A stretch of DNA of 44,711 nt from Anaerolineae bacterium (GCA_022843385.1 JALHNT010000057.1:1-44711); one strand, 5' to 3'; positions 25,951 to 34,064 are shown, counted from the stretch's first letter. Numbers and translations: made by a program. Notes: generated from the sequence alone by a model not told the origin.

Positions 25951-26466
25951 ATGCGTTTACCTGCCGTTCTATTTGTTACTTTTTTTGCGTTGCTTGGTAG
26001 TGCTTGTTCCTCGAATTCAACGCCAGCACCTTTACCGATCCAGCCAACCGATTCGCCAGAGCGTATTGCCGAAATTGCTGCTAGTCCAAGTTTGCAAATA
26101 GGTGAGCAGGTCTATATCCGCCTATGCGCTCATTGTCATGGTTACGGCGGTGAAGGACAAACTCCATCATCTGAACAAAACACATTGAATTTGGGCATGA
26201 ACATCGTTCCATCACACAATGCCACGGGACATACGTGGCAGCATCCCGATCAACTTTTGGCAGAGGTTATTCGGCTAGGAATTCAAAATCCACTGGATCA
26301 TTTCCCAATGCCAAGTTTTGATGGCAGATTGACCGACGAAGAGATCACTGCTGTGATCGAATATATCAAACTATGGTGGACGGACGATCAGCGCGATAGT
26401 CAGCGACGTGTGACAGAACGCCGTGCAGAAATTGAAGCGGAGTTTGGAATTAGCGAAGATAGCTGA
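25951..26466 (+). CDS. cytochrome c lipoprotein 3
   Basis: 171 residues with GGAG ahead of the ATG. Lipobox LGSAC (Cys19), then the haem motif CAHCHG (Cys59, Cys62, His63). As in the two earlier paralogues it keeps HNATGHTWQHPDQL and FPMPSFDGRL (axial Met). The charged C-terminal tail (DDQRDSQRRVTERRAEIEAE) resembles that of copy 2. It is the most diverged of the three. An electron carrier outside the membrane is likely; the partner oxidase or donor is not in the window. Confidence 0.88.
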   Translation: MRLPAVLFVTFFALLGSACSSNSTPAPLPIQPTDSPERIAEIAASPSLQIGEQVYIRLCAHCHGYGGEGQTPSSEQNTLNLGMNIVPSHNATGHTWQHPDQLLAEVIRLGIQNPLDHFPMPSFDGRLTDEEITAVIEYIKLWWTDDQRDSQRRVTERRAEIEAEFGISEDS

Positions 26467-26468
26467 CA

Positions 26469-26482
26469 CGCCAAATGGCGTA
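26469..26482. promoter_or_regulatory. island operator motif, exact copy
   Basis: CGCCAAATGGCGTA, identical over 14 bases to the copy at 21134. It starts 3 bases after the cytochrome stop and lies about 95 bases before the next start. Confidence 0.7.
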
Positions 26483-26575
26483 TTGTGTATGACTGTAAAT
26501 CTCGCTACGCTTCTTAAAATACATAAACGAACACAAAATAATGACGAGAAATTTTGATCACAGGGACAAACCCTC

Positions 26576-27541
26576 ATGAGTTCGCAAAAGAATCCTCCAC
26601 AACAAAGACTCCAACCAACGGCTGCCAGATTGTCACGCACTTTGATTGTCGGTGTCGTCGTAATTCTGGTGGGACTTGCTGTGCTGGTGGCAGTTTACCT
26701 GCTCAGATCGAATTCCTTTCAAAGCCAAGTGGCAGCACAACCCGTCCAATTTCCGCATATTCATGGGCTGGGGTTTTCGTCGGACGGCGACAGCCTATAC
26801 GTTCCTGCTCATATCGGACTGATCGTTTATAACAACAATCAATGGACTATACCCGATGTTCCGAAACACGATTACATGGGTTATGCGGCAGTTGATGATG
26901 GTTTTTACAGCAGCGGTCATCCTGATTTGCGAACCGATTTACCTGTCAGGCTCGGTTTAGTAAAAAGTCAGGATGAAGGGCGTACTTTAACGACCCTCGC
27001 TTTTTCGGGAGAAAGTGACCTGCATACTATGGCGGCAGGCTATAACAGTCACGCCGTCTACATTATCAATTCCGAGCCAAATTCTCAACTTACCGCAGGC
27101 ATGTACTACACGCTGGACGATGGTCAGACTTGGAATGAGAGCCTTGCTCAAGGGATTGCCAGCAGCCCTATCCAGATCGCAGCCCATGCCATAGAGGATT
27201 CTGTAGTGGCAGTGGCTACTGATCGCGGTGCATATTTTTCATCCGATTACGGTAACACCTTTACCCTTATATCAAACAGCGAACCTATATCCGCGATTGC
27301 ATTTGACCCAGATGGAAGCAGATTATTGTTTGGATACCAGCGTTTATATACACAGAATTTAGCTGATAGCGTGGTCAGTACGCTTAATCTGCCCACACTT
27401 TCAGCAAATGATGCCATTCTCTATATTGCGGTAAATCCTATCAATAACAACATTGCTGTCGCGACTACAAACCTGGATATTTTCCTTTCAGAGGATGATG
27501 GGCAGATGTGGCGGCAAATCGCACGTCAGGGAGTAGGGTAA
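26576..27541 (+). CDS. membrane-anchored BNR/sialidase-like propeller (F510_1955-like)
   Basis: 321 residues. A cytoplasmic N terminus and one helix (about 22-45, LIVGVVVILVGLAVLVAVYL) are followed by a BNR-type propeller beginning with FPHIHGLGFSSDGDSLYVPA, the signature of the F510_1955 family. SQDEGRT, TLDDGQTW, SSDYGNTF and SEDDGQMW are Asp-box repeats. The family name mentions glycosyl hydrolase, but activity is unproven. A probable extracytoplasmic interaction protein. It is followed after 1 base by the probable selenoprotein, so the two are co-transcribed. Confidence 0.78.
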   Translation: MSSQKNPPQQRLQPTAARLSRTLIVGVVVILVGLAVLVAVYLLRSNSFQSQVAAQPVQFPHIHGLGFSSDGDSLYVPAHIGLIVYNNNQWTIPDVPKHDYMGYAAVDDGFYSSGHPDLRTDLPVRLGLVKSQDEGRTLTTLAFSGESDLHTMAAGYNSHAVYIINSEPNSQLTAGMYYTLDDGQTWNESLAQGIASSPIQIAAHAIEDSVVAVATDRGAYFSSDYGNTFTLISNSEPISAIAFDPDGSRLLFGYQRLYTQNLADSVVSTLNLPTLSANDAILYIAVNPINNNIAVATTNLDIFLSEDDGQMWRQIARQGVG

Positions 27542-27542
27542 G

Positions 27543-27983
27543 TTGAAGCCAAACTCAGGCTTTCTGCATCATTACATCAGTCAATTCCTGATTGGGGGAA
27601 TGTTATTTAGCGTGGCTTTGCTCATTTCAGCTTGTGGAGGAAGCAACACATCGAGTATTGTGCTGCCACTTTCGGAAGACAAACCTTCATTCTTGTACTT
27701 TTTCACCGATGGCTGACCGCCTTGAGCGCAAATGATGCCCATCGTGAATGGGCTTGAAGACGAGTTCGGTGACAGTATGGCGTTTTTGTATTTCAATGCG
27801 GCAGATGGAGGAGAGGGTCAGCGAACATTTGAAGCGTTAACTTTGCCTGGGCATCCAAGCGTTCTTATTTTTCTACCAGATGGTGGTGAAATTTACCGTG
27901 CTTTTGGTATCTTAAGTGAAGAAACAATGAGAACAGCCGTCACGAATGCTTTGAGCAGTCCAGTAACTACAAACAGCCCATGA
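27543..27983 (+). CDS. thioredoxin-like lipoprotein with two in-frame TGA codons (probable UxxU selenoprotein)
   Basis: Reading from TTG 27543 gives a signal peptide with lipobox LLISAC, then FLYFFTDG, then TGA-Pro-Pro-TGA at 27714-27725, then AQMMPIVNGLEDEFGDSMAF and the thioredoxin cis-Pro strand LPGHPSVLIFLPDGGE. The frame is otherwise intact to the final TGA at 27981-27983 (146 codons). Both TGAs fall exactly where thioredoxins have the CxxC cysteines (WCPPC). TGA is a normal stop for other genes here, so general reassignment is excluded. A SECIS-like hairpin follows at 27737-27753. The start could also be ATG 27600, but that would remove the basic residues of the signal peptide. Without recoding, only the fragment 27732-27983 would be made. 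A double-nonsense pseudogene is the alternative. Confidence 0.72.
27737..27753 (+). promoter_or_regulatory. SECIS-like hairpin within the selenoprotein frame
   Basis: GCCCAT and ATGGGC form a 6-bp stem with the 5-base loop CGTGA. A G is the second loop base. The loop starts 17 bases after the second TGA and 26 after the first. Bacterial SECIS elements recognised by SelB lie shortly downstream of the UGA, with a guanosine at the start of the apical loop, so both distances fit. No folding was computed. Confidence 0.55.
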
Positions 27984-28000
27984 AATAGGAGGTTATAATT

Positions 28001-28222
28001 ATGTGCATGTTTTGTGCAGCCATTCCTATGTCTGCTTCTGTTGGTATCGCTTTGGCAGGAAAACAAAACGAGAAACGGCGCGAAGGCACAAAAGATGGGA
28101 GAAATGCTATGTCAACGCGCCTGCCTATGAACAAGGCGACATTGGTAGTAACGGGTGGCTTATTGGTTTGCTCCGTAGTCTACCATGTCATCATTATGCC
28201 CCGCACAGGGATTATTATGTGA
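28001..28222 (+). CDS. small membrane protein with N-terminal CMFC motif
   Basis: 73 residues with a strong AGGAGG 10 bases upstream. It starts MCMFCAAIPMSASVG, a Cys-x-x-Cys at the very N terminus, then a charged stretch (KQNEKRREGTKDGR) and a C-terminal helix (VVTGGLLVCSVVYHVIIM). It follows the thioredoxin-like gene by 17 bases. I recall similar short MCxFC proteins next to redox genes but no established function. A membrane redox or metal role is inferred. Confidence 0.65.
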   Translation: MCMFCAAIPMSASVGIALAGKQNEKRREGTKDGRNAMSTRLPMNKATLVVTGGLLVCSVVYHVIIMPRTGIIM

Positions 28223-28253
28223 ACTTTACTGTGAGGTCACGACGGCGAAAAAT

Positions 28254-28514
28254 GTGAAAACAACTTTCTATCTTTGGAATGGTAAAGCCCTTTATGTAGG
28301 GATTGGCTTACCTTCATCCATCCATCAGCATCATGCTGTGCAGGTTGGCATTAGCCTCGGCAAACCGTTCAAAATTCGTGGTCAAGCAGCCGAAACTTAT
28401 CCGAGTTCAGTGGATTTATTGTTTATCCCAAAAAGCCATACGGATATTTTCAAATACAACTATCTTGTTCAAGGTATTCCCTGCGGCTTGGAGACAACAT
28501 TTCCAATATCATAA
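28254..28514 (+). pseudogene. truncated AraC-family regulator, N-terminal cupin part only
   Basis: From GTG 28254 the 86-residue product reads FYLWNGKALYVGIGLPSS, then HQHHAVQVGISLGKPFKIRG, matching the start of AraC-type regulators whose ligand-binding cupin has LYxGPxxxxxxHxHHAxQ. The two HTH domains that should follow are missing: the frame ends at 28514 and the next gene (TetR) begins convergently 50 bases later. No HTH could be found in other frames. It is best read as a remnant. A stand-alone cupin is the alternative. Confidence 0.55.
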
Positions 28515-28566
28515 GTACCGAGGAATGTTACACGTGATTTATCGGCTTACTCATACTACAGCCTAC

Positions 28567-29154
28567 CTACTCACCGTCCTTTAGCCCGAACGCATCACGG
28601 ATTGCTGCACGCTGCAAGCGGTGGAAAATCTGCGCCAAGTTTTCAGGCGTGTGGGGTTGGCGCTTCTCCAGCCACCATTGCATCAGCGCGATTTGCGCTC
28701 CAGCCAGATAGTTCGCCAGCACCTCCAACGGAATGGCACTGTCCGCTTCGGCAAAGACGGTTCGCAAGGCGGCTTCGATTTCCAGTGCGCTCCCGTCACG
28801 GATGCGTCGCAGTATCAACGGACCATCCTTGCTCTGAAAGATGGGATACAACAGCGCCCGTTTATCAACAAGGTTCCGGTATGCCGAGACTATCCCTGGT
28901 GGCACTTCAGGCAACAACAGGGATTCCGGGTGTGAATGAATGAGATGAAGCTCGATGACGATGGCTTCATGGCAGCGCGTAAATAAGTCGTCTTTACTGG
29001 TGTAGTACTCATAAAAGGTGGTCCGCCCGACGTTGGCGCGATCTGCAATCTCCTGAACGGTAATCGTATCATATCCACGTTCGTTGATTAGTTCGATTAG
29101 TGCCTTTTGCAACTGTTCGTGTGTCCGCTGTACTCGCCGATCAAGCTTCCCCAT
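28567..29154 (-). CDS. TetR-family transcriptional regulator
   Basis: 195 residues. The N-terminal HTH is clear: RTHEQLQKALIELINERGYD, then TITVQEIADRANVGRTTFYE followed by YYTSKDDLF. The C-terminal half is helical and hydrophobic as expected for a ligand-binding domain. It is divergent from the small-protein/DUF2269 operon, and a palindrome in the shared promoter is a candidate operator. Likely autorepressor and repressor of that operon; ligand unknown. Confidence 0.92.
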   Translation of the reverse strand: MGKLDRRVQRTHEQLQKALIELINERGYDTITVQEIADRANVGRTTFYEYYTSKDDLFTRCHEAIVIELHLIHSHPESLLLPEVPPGIVSAYRNLVDKRALLYPIFQSKDGPLILRRIRDGSALEIEAALRTVFAEADSAIPLEVLANYLAGAQIALMQWWLEKRQPHTPENLAQIFHRLQRAAIRDAFGLKDGE

Positions 29155-29245
29155 GAAGTCTCCTCAGATATTCAAATGTACTCTACCACTCTCCCATTTA
29201 TGGAGAAAGCCTCGAAGGTGAGGTTTCCGAACATTTTGCTCACAC

Positions 29246-29261
29246 TGTTCGTAAGCGAACA
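29246..29261. promoter_or_regulatory. candidate TetR operator
   Basis: TGTTCG and CGAACA flank the 4-base TAAG, a 16-base inverted repeat in the 190-base gap between the TetR gene and the divergent operon. An extra half-site CCGAACA lies at about 29227. Assignment to this TetR protein rests on position and symmetry only. Confidence 0.5.
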
Positions 29262-29348
29262 CATCCCGCGCTTTGATTATTGAAGTTCATCCGCGAAGTG
29301 TTATAGGCTGTACATGGAACATTTCAGATCATACTGGGAGAAACAACC

Positions 29349-29591
29349 ATGTCCCAACCTCGCTTGGAACCTGACCGCGAATCAACCATGACTACACCCC
29401 CCGGCATACCAAGATGGGTAAAGGTGTTTGGGATCATCACCCTCGCCCTGATTCTGCTGGTTGGCATTATGATGTTCACCAGTGGGGGTGAACACGGCCC
29501 TGGTCGCCATGTACCGTCCGCCAGCGTCACAGAATCTGGTGACACTAGTGGTCATGTACCGCCCATAGAACATGGCACACAGCAGCCATGA
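29349..29591 (+). CDS. small single-helix membrane protein
   Basis: 80 residues with GGGAG upstream. One transmembrane helix (about 24-46, VKVFGIITLALILLVGIMMF) follows a Pro-rich N terminus; the outward tail contains four His and many Ser/Gly. No family recognised. Its stop overlaps the next start (ATGA), so it is coupled to the DUF2269-like protein. Similar single-helix His-containing proteins accompany copper and cytochrome genes, but function is unknown. Confidence 0.65.
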   Translation: MSQPRLEPDRESTMTTPPGIPRWVKVFGIITLALILLVGIMMFTSGGEHGPGRHVPSASVTESGDTSGHVPPIEHGTQQP

Positions 29592-30133
29592 CTATGACAT
29601 CCGGCCTCCGTAAGTTCGCGCTCACTGTGCACATCGCTACCTCGGTCGGTTGGATCGGTGCGGTCGTTGCTTATCTAGTGCTCGTCGTCGCCGCTATGAC
29701 CAGCCAAGATGCTCACACGTTGCGTGCCGCCTGGATTGCTATGGAGTTGACCGGCTGGTTCGCCATCGTCCCATTGAGTCTCATCTCGCTGCTACTCGGG
29801 CTTGTCATGTCACTGGGCACCAAGTGGGGCTTGTTCCGGCACTATTGGGTCTTATTCTCACTTGTGCTAAACATCATTGCCGTCGTTGTCTTACTGCCGC
29901 ATATGCAGACTGTGAGCTTCTTCGCAGATGTGGCGGCTGAAATGGACACTGCCACTGTCGATGTGCTGCGGGGCGGACTGCCGAGCGAATTCCTCCATGC
30001 CAGTGTCGGCGGGCTGGTGTTGCTTGTGATTCAAGTGCTGAATGTCTACAAGCCGCGAGGCATGACTCCCTATGGGTGGCGTAAGCAGCAGGAGCAACGT
30101 ATGATGTCGCCAGTCGTAGATGGAGCGACTTAG
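29588..30133 (+). CDS. DUF2269-like integral membrane protein
   Basis: 181 residues with four hydrophobic segments. The first helix contains KFALTVHIATSVGWIGAVVA, and the His and Gly pattern resembles DUF2269/CopD-like four-helix membrane proteins that may bind haem. Further segments are GWFAIVPLSLISLLLGLVMS, HYWVLFSLVLNIIAVVVLLP and SVGGLVLLVIQVLNV. It sits in a two-gene operon controlled probably by the divergent TetR protein. Function unknown. The 170 bases after it hold no gene. Confidence 0.7.
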   Translation: MTMTSGLRKFALTVHIATSVGWIGAVVAYLVLVVAAMTSQDAHTLRAAWIAMELTGWFAIVPLSLISLLLGLVMSLGTKWGLFRHYWVLFSLVLNIIAVVVLLPHMQTVSFFADVAAEMDTATVDVLRGGLPSEFLHASVGGLVLLVIQVLNVYKPRGMTPYGWRKQQEQRMMSPVVDGAT

Positions 30134-30305
30134 GCTTGCTCAGACAGCACATGAGCCAGATTTCACCGCCGTACATCTTACTCATACTTTTTGCACGATG
30201 GTTGATGTATATTGGAGCAGAAATTTATAGATTTAGTTAATCCTCCTGCCTGCTGGTCAGGATCATGCTGCTGTACAAGTTAATGATAATTCGTCCTTTA
30301 CCCAT

Positions 30306-31280
30306 TCAGTCTGATGATTCAAAGTTTTCGTCAGCGCTTTCCGATACGGATTGGGGTATCCACATTTCTGTAAACTCAACACTGTCCACCCACTCTCCGT
30401 TGACAGTCATCTCCCAATGGAAATGAGCGCCCCCGCTGCGTCCGGTGCTTCCCACCTGTCCAATAATTTCCCCCGCTGAAATTTCTTGTCCGCGAGTGAC
30501 GTGAACTACCGAAAGATGAGCATAACCGGAGTAAATACCATAGCCGTGATCAATCAGGATATAGTTGCCGCGCAAGTCTAAGACACCCGCAAAAGCAATC
30601 CTGCCTGCTGCTGTTGCTGTTACCGGATCACCGGTTTGCGCTCGCATGTCCCAACCCGTGTGACGCGAGGCAGCAATCTGGTTAAATACCCGAAACGCGC
30701 CAAACGGGGAAGTTAATTCTGCATCAAGCGGCCATCGAAACCCATTTTCATCCCAATGCTGTTCTGCCGTAAACGTGCTAAAAATACTCTCTAATTGCGC
30801 CAATTCGTGTCTTTCAACTTCAGGATCAATCAGATACCCCAATTCCTCAGACACCGTAATTTCCTGGCGTATGAAAGGTCCAAGAATAACTTCTACAGGG
30901 GTAATGATTGTACTGTTTGTTTCATCTAAATATTGCACCACAACAGAAAGATTGTGAGTACCTGCTGATTGTTCCATTCCAACTGCGATTAGGCCATAAT
31001 ACCCATCTTCTGACACAGGGAAAAAGTCAAATACATTCTCCAAAAAGGATGCCCGCGCACCCGCTAGGTTCATGCCAGAGATATGTGCCAATCCCACTTG
31101 TCCCTGAGCGAGACTCTCAAAATATAGTTCCAGTATGACCTGTCCTTCAACCAGGACTGTCGTTGGAATAGGATGAACCGGTAATGCAGTTGGGGTAGGT
31201 TCTTCGGGTACATCCTGTGCTGAAATCGGCGACATCGGAAAGGTTGAAAGAACAAGGAACACCAGGGTGAGTATTTTCAT
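30306..31280 (-). CDS. secreted M23-family metallopeptidase
   Basis: 324 residues from the ATG at 31280 (GGAAC upstream, then a signal peptide with LTLVFLVLSTFPMSP); the open frame extends 5' without a signal. An N-terminal beta-rich part precedes the LytM/M23 domain at about 210-315, with zinc ligands in SRHTGWDMRAQTGDPV (H, D) and AHFHWEM (HxH). This fold cleaves peptidoglycan cross-bridges. It is divergent from the copA-like gene, with one exact copy of the operator-like motif between them. Confidence 0.88.
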   Translation of the reverse strand: MKILTLVFLVLSTFPMSPISAQDVPEEPTPTALPVHPIPTTVLVEGQVILELYFESLAQGQVGLAHISGMNLAGARASFLENVFDFFPVSEDGYYGLIAVGMEQSAGTHNLSVVVQYLDETNSTIITPVEVILGPFIRQEITVSEELGYLIDPEVERHELAQLESIFSTFTAEQHWDENGFRWPLDAELTSPFGAFRVFNQIAASRHTGWDMRAQTGDPVTATAAGRIAFAGVLDLRGNYILIDHGYGIYSGYAHLSVVHVTRGQEISAGEIIGQVGSTGRSGGAHFHWEMTVNGEWVDSVEFTEMWIPQSVSESADENFESSD

Positions 31281-31342
31281 GATTATAGTTCCTACGTTGT
31301 ATCGAGAACGGTCATCGTAGCAATCATCTAATCGCCTCGCTA

Positions 31343-31358
31343 TACGCCATTTGGCGCA
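31343..31358. promoter_or_regulatory. island operator motif, exact copy (reverse)
   Basis: TACGCCATTTGGCGCA; the core CGCCATTTGGCG at 31345-31356 is the reverse complement of the copies at 21134 and 26469. It is 64 bases from both the M23 start and the copA-like start. Confidence 0.7.
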
Positions 31359-31419
31359 TACCCTCGCGTCCACACTGATTTACCCTTACCATGTGAGCTA
31401 AATGTATTGGGAGGACAAG

Positions 31420-33984
31420 ATGGCAGAAACAAATCTCCAACAGATTGAATTGCCGATTACTGGCATGACCTGTGCAGGTTGTGTTCGTAACGTTGAGCGT
31501 GCGCTGAAAAAGACCGAAGGTGTTGACGAAGCCTCGGTCAACCTTGCCACAGAACGGGCGAGTGTTCAATTTGATTCCACTAAGGTTGATGTTAATCGTA
31601 TCATTCAACGGGTGAATGATGCAGGGTATGGCGTGGCAATCGGTTCTATTGAACTCCCGATTACGGGGATGACCTGTGCAAGCTGCGTTCGCAATGTGGA
31701 ACGCGCTATTCAGAAGCAGCCCGGTATCTTGGCCGTGAATGTTAATCTGGCAACTGAGAAAGCAACAGTAAGCTATCTGCCGGGCGCCGTGCGGCGTAGC
31801 GATCTTGTGAAAGCGGTTGAGGCGGCGGGATACGGGGTTATCGACCTCTCGAACACTGAAGTGCCAGAGGATGCTGAACGGGAGGCACGTCAGGCGGAGA
31901 TTGACCGTCAGCGGCGCATGGTGCTGATCGGCGCGCTCTTTACTGTGCCGTTGTTTATCCTGAGTATGGCGCGTGACCTCTATATGAGTAGTTTTGCTGG
32001 TACGGACATGAGCGGCATGATCCAATCAGGTGCTATGGCAGGTCCCACACCCGCGCTCAATTGGCTGTTGTGGGCAGGCTGGCCGTTTGTCTTCTTTCTA
32101 CTGGCAACCCCGGTGCAGGTGATTGTTGGACGGCAGTATATGGTCGGCGCGTATAAAGCGGCACGCAACGGTTCCGCCAATATGGATACACTGATTGCGA
32201 TGGGTTCCCTAGCAGCCTATATCTACAGCCTCGTCGTGTTGATGGGTATTTTGTTTGGCTTTGCCGGTTCGGTGGGCAATCATGTCTACTTTGAGACGGC
32301 AGCCGTCATTCTGACGCTGATTACACTTGGCAAACTGCTGGAAGCTCGCGCTAAAGGACGCACCAGCGAGGCGATCAAGAAATTGATGGGGCTTGCACCC
32401 AAAACTGCGACGCTGCTGCGCGATGGTCAGGAAATTGAAGTTGCGGTAGACGATGTGCTGGCAGGCGATCTGCTCATCGTGCGTCCCGGCGAACGTATCC
32501 CGGTAGATGGGTCTGTCATAGAAGGCCGTTCGGCGGTAGATGAGTCGATGCTGACGGGTGAAAGCCTGCCGGTCAACAAAGAAATGGGCAGCGAAGTCAT
32601 TGGCGCGACGATCAACAAACAGGGGCGGCTGGTGATCGAGGCGCAAAAAGTGGGCGCTCAGACCGCATTGGCACAAATCGTGCGCCTGGTCGAACAGGCT
32701 CAGGGGTCGAAAGCACCCATTCAGCGGATCGCCGATCAGGTTTCTGGCGTATTTGTACCTATGGTACTGACATTGGCCGCACTAACCTTCCTCGGTTGGT
32801 TGGTCATTGGTCAGGTCGGGTTCACCGCCGCGATGGTCAACGCAGTCGCCGTGCTGGTGATCGCCTGCCCGTGCGCTCTGGGTCTGGCAACCCCTACCGC
32901 TATTATGGTCGGTACCGGGCGTGGAGCAGAGATGGGGGTTCTGTTTAAGAACAGTGAGGCGCTGGAAAATGCCAAGCGGGTGCAGGTGGTCGCGCTGGAT
33001 AAGACCGGTACCATTACACGCGGCGAACCGAGCGTAACCGACATTGTTCCGCTCAATAACCTCGATACGTCTGAACTGCTGCGGCTTGCGGCGGTTGCCG
33101 AACGTGGCAGCGAACATCCACTGGGTCAGGCTGTAGTGAAGGCGGCTCAGGAACGCGGCCTATCATTGACCCAGCCGCAGTCATTTGAAGCGGAGTCAGG
33201 ACGCGGTATTCGCGCGGTGGTCGATGGCAAGGTCGTACTCGTCGGCAGCCCACGCTTCATACGTGAACAGGGCTATGAACTGAATACGATACAATCCCAA
33301 ATCGAAACCCTCCAAAGCAAGGCGCGAACGGTGGTGCTGGTGCTGATTGATGATGTTCTGAGTGGTCTCATTGGCATCGCGGACACGGTAAAAGAGGGTT
33401 CACGCGAAGCGGTTGCCGCACTGCGGGCGCTGGGGCTGGAAGTTGTCATGGTGACAGGCGACAACGAGCGCACCGCGCAGGCGATTGCCCGCGAAGTGGG
33501 TATTGAGCGTGTCTTGGCTGAGGTGCTGCCCGATCAAAAGGTTGAGGCAGTCAAACAGTTACAGTTGGAAGGCAAACGCACGGCAATGGTCGGTGATGGG
33601 ATTAACGACGCGCCTGCGCTGGCGCAGGCGGATGTCGGTATTGCCATCGGCACCGGCACAGATATTGCGATGGAAGCATCAGATGTCACGCTGGTAAGTG
33701 GCGATTTGCGTGGTGTGGCACGGGCCGTCAGCCTCAGCCGGGCTACAATGCGGACAATCTACCAGAACCTGTTCTGGGCGTTTGTCTACAACATCATCCT
33801 TATCCCGGTAGCGATGGCGGGAGCGCTTGTCCCGATGCTGGCTGCTGCGGCTATGGCTTTTTCTTCCGTCTTCGTTGTCAGTAACAGTCTCCGCTTGCGT
33901 GGTCAGCGCCTTCCAAATATGGAGCAGCTTGAACCTGAAAAGGCGCTTTCGATGACGACAGCTACCACAGCAAAAGCAGCTTAA
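31420..33984 (+). CDS. copA: CopA-type Cu(I)-exporting P-type ATPase
   Basis: 854 residues from the ATG at 31420, preceded by GGAGG; an upstream ATG at 31402 lacks one. Two HMA domains carry GMTCAGC (Cys18, Cys21) and GMTCASC (Cys86, Cys89). Then come eight helices, TGES (about 382), ACPCALGLATPT (Cys-Pro-Cys near 483) and LDKTGTITRGE (Asp near 526). SEHPLGQA in the nucleotide domain and MVGDGINDAPAL (about 725) follow. All marks of a P1B-1 Cu(I) exporter are present. Regulated probably through the CGCCATTTGGCG site. The matching HMA chaperone gene lies 2 kb downstream, with its decayed copy right after this gene. Confidence 0.95.
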   Translation: MAETNLQQIELPITGMTCAGCVRNVERALKKTEGVDEASVNLATERASVQFDSTKVDVNRIIQRVNDAGYGVAIGSIELPITGMTCASCVRNVERAIQKQPGILAVNVNLATEKATVSYLPGAVRRSDLVKAVEAAGYGVIDLSNTEVPEDAEREARQAEIDRQRRMVLIGALFTVPLFILSMARDLYMSSFAGTDMSGMIQSGAMAGPTPALNWLLWAGWPFVFFLLATPVQVIVGRQYMVGAYKAARNGSANMDTLIAMGSLAAYIYSLVVLMGILFGFAGSVGNHVYFETAAVILTLITLGKLLEARAKGRTSEAIKKLMGLAPKTATLLRDGQEIEVAVDDVLAGDLLIVRPGERIPVDGSVIEGRSAVDESMLTGESLPVNKEMGSEVIGATINKQGRLVIEAQKVGAQTALAQIVRLVEQAQGSKAPIQRIADQVSGVFVPMVLTLAALTFLGWLVIGQVGFTAAMVNAVAVLVIACPCALGLATPTAIMVGTGRGAEMGVLFKNSEALENAKRVQVVALDKTGTITRGEPSVTDIVPLNNLDTSELLRLAAVAERGSEHPLGQAVVKAAQERGLSLTQPQSFEAESGRGIRAVVDGKVVLVGSPRFIREQGYELNTIQSQIETLQSKARTVVLVLIDDVLSGLIGIADTVKEGSREAVAALRALGLEVVMVTGDNERTAQAIAREVGIERVLAEVLPDQKVEAVKQLQLEGKRTAMVGDGINDAPALAQADVGIAIGTGTDIAMEASDVTLVSGDLRGVARAVSLSRATMRTIYQNLFWAFVYNIILIPVAMAGALVPMLAAAAMAFSSVFVVSNSLRLRGQRLPNMEQLEPEKALSMTTATTAKAA

Positions 33985-34006
33985 GTCGTCACCCGATGAA
34001 TCAACA

Positions 34007-34040
34007 AGAGGCGAGTTAACTAAGCTCGCCTCTCGCTTTA
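34007..34040 (+). terminator. terminator after the copA-like gene
   Basis: AGAGGCGAG and CTCGCCTCT form a 9-bp stem around a 9-base loop, followed by CGCTTTAAAT. It lies 22 bases after the stop codon. Confidence 0.65.
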
Positions 34041-34064
34041 AATCATAGATTGCCGATTTTCGCT

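Noticed and set aside
27732..27983. Small 83-residue ORF starting at ATG 27732 as an independent gene
   Set aside because: It starts in the middle of a thioredoxin fold just after the active site, has no proper ribosome site, and the same frame continues upstream through TGA codons into a lipoprotein signal.
27543..27983. TGA read as tryptophan or glycine throughout the genome
   Set aside because: Many intact genes here end in TGA (ParB-like, primase-helicase, rhodanese, both response regulators), so TGA is a normal stop.
28303..28584. 93-residue plus-strand ORF overlapping the AraC remnant
   Set aside because: Different frame from the recognisable AraC cupin sequence; no homology seen in its own translation.
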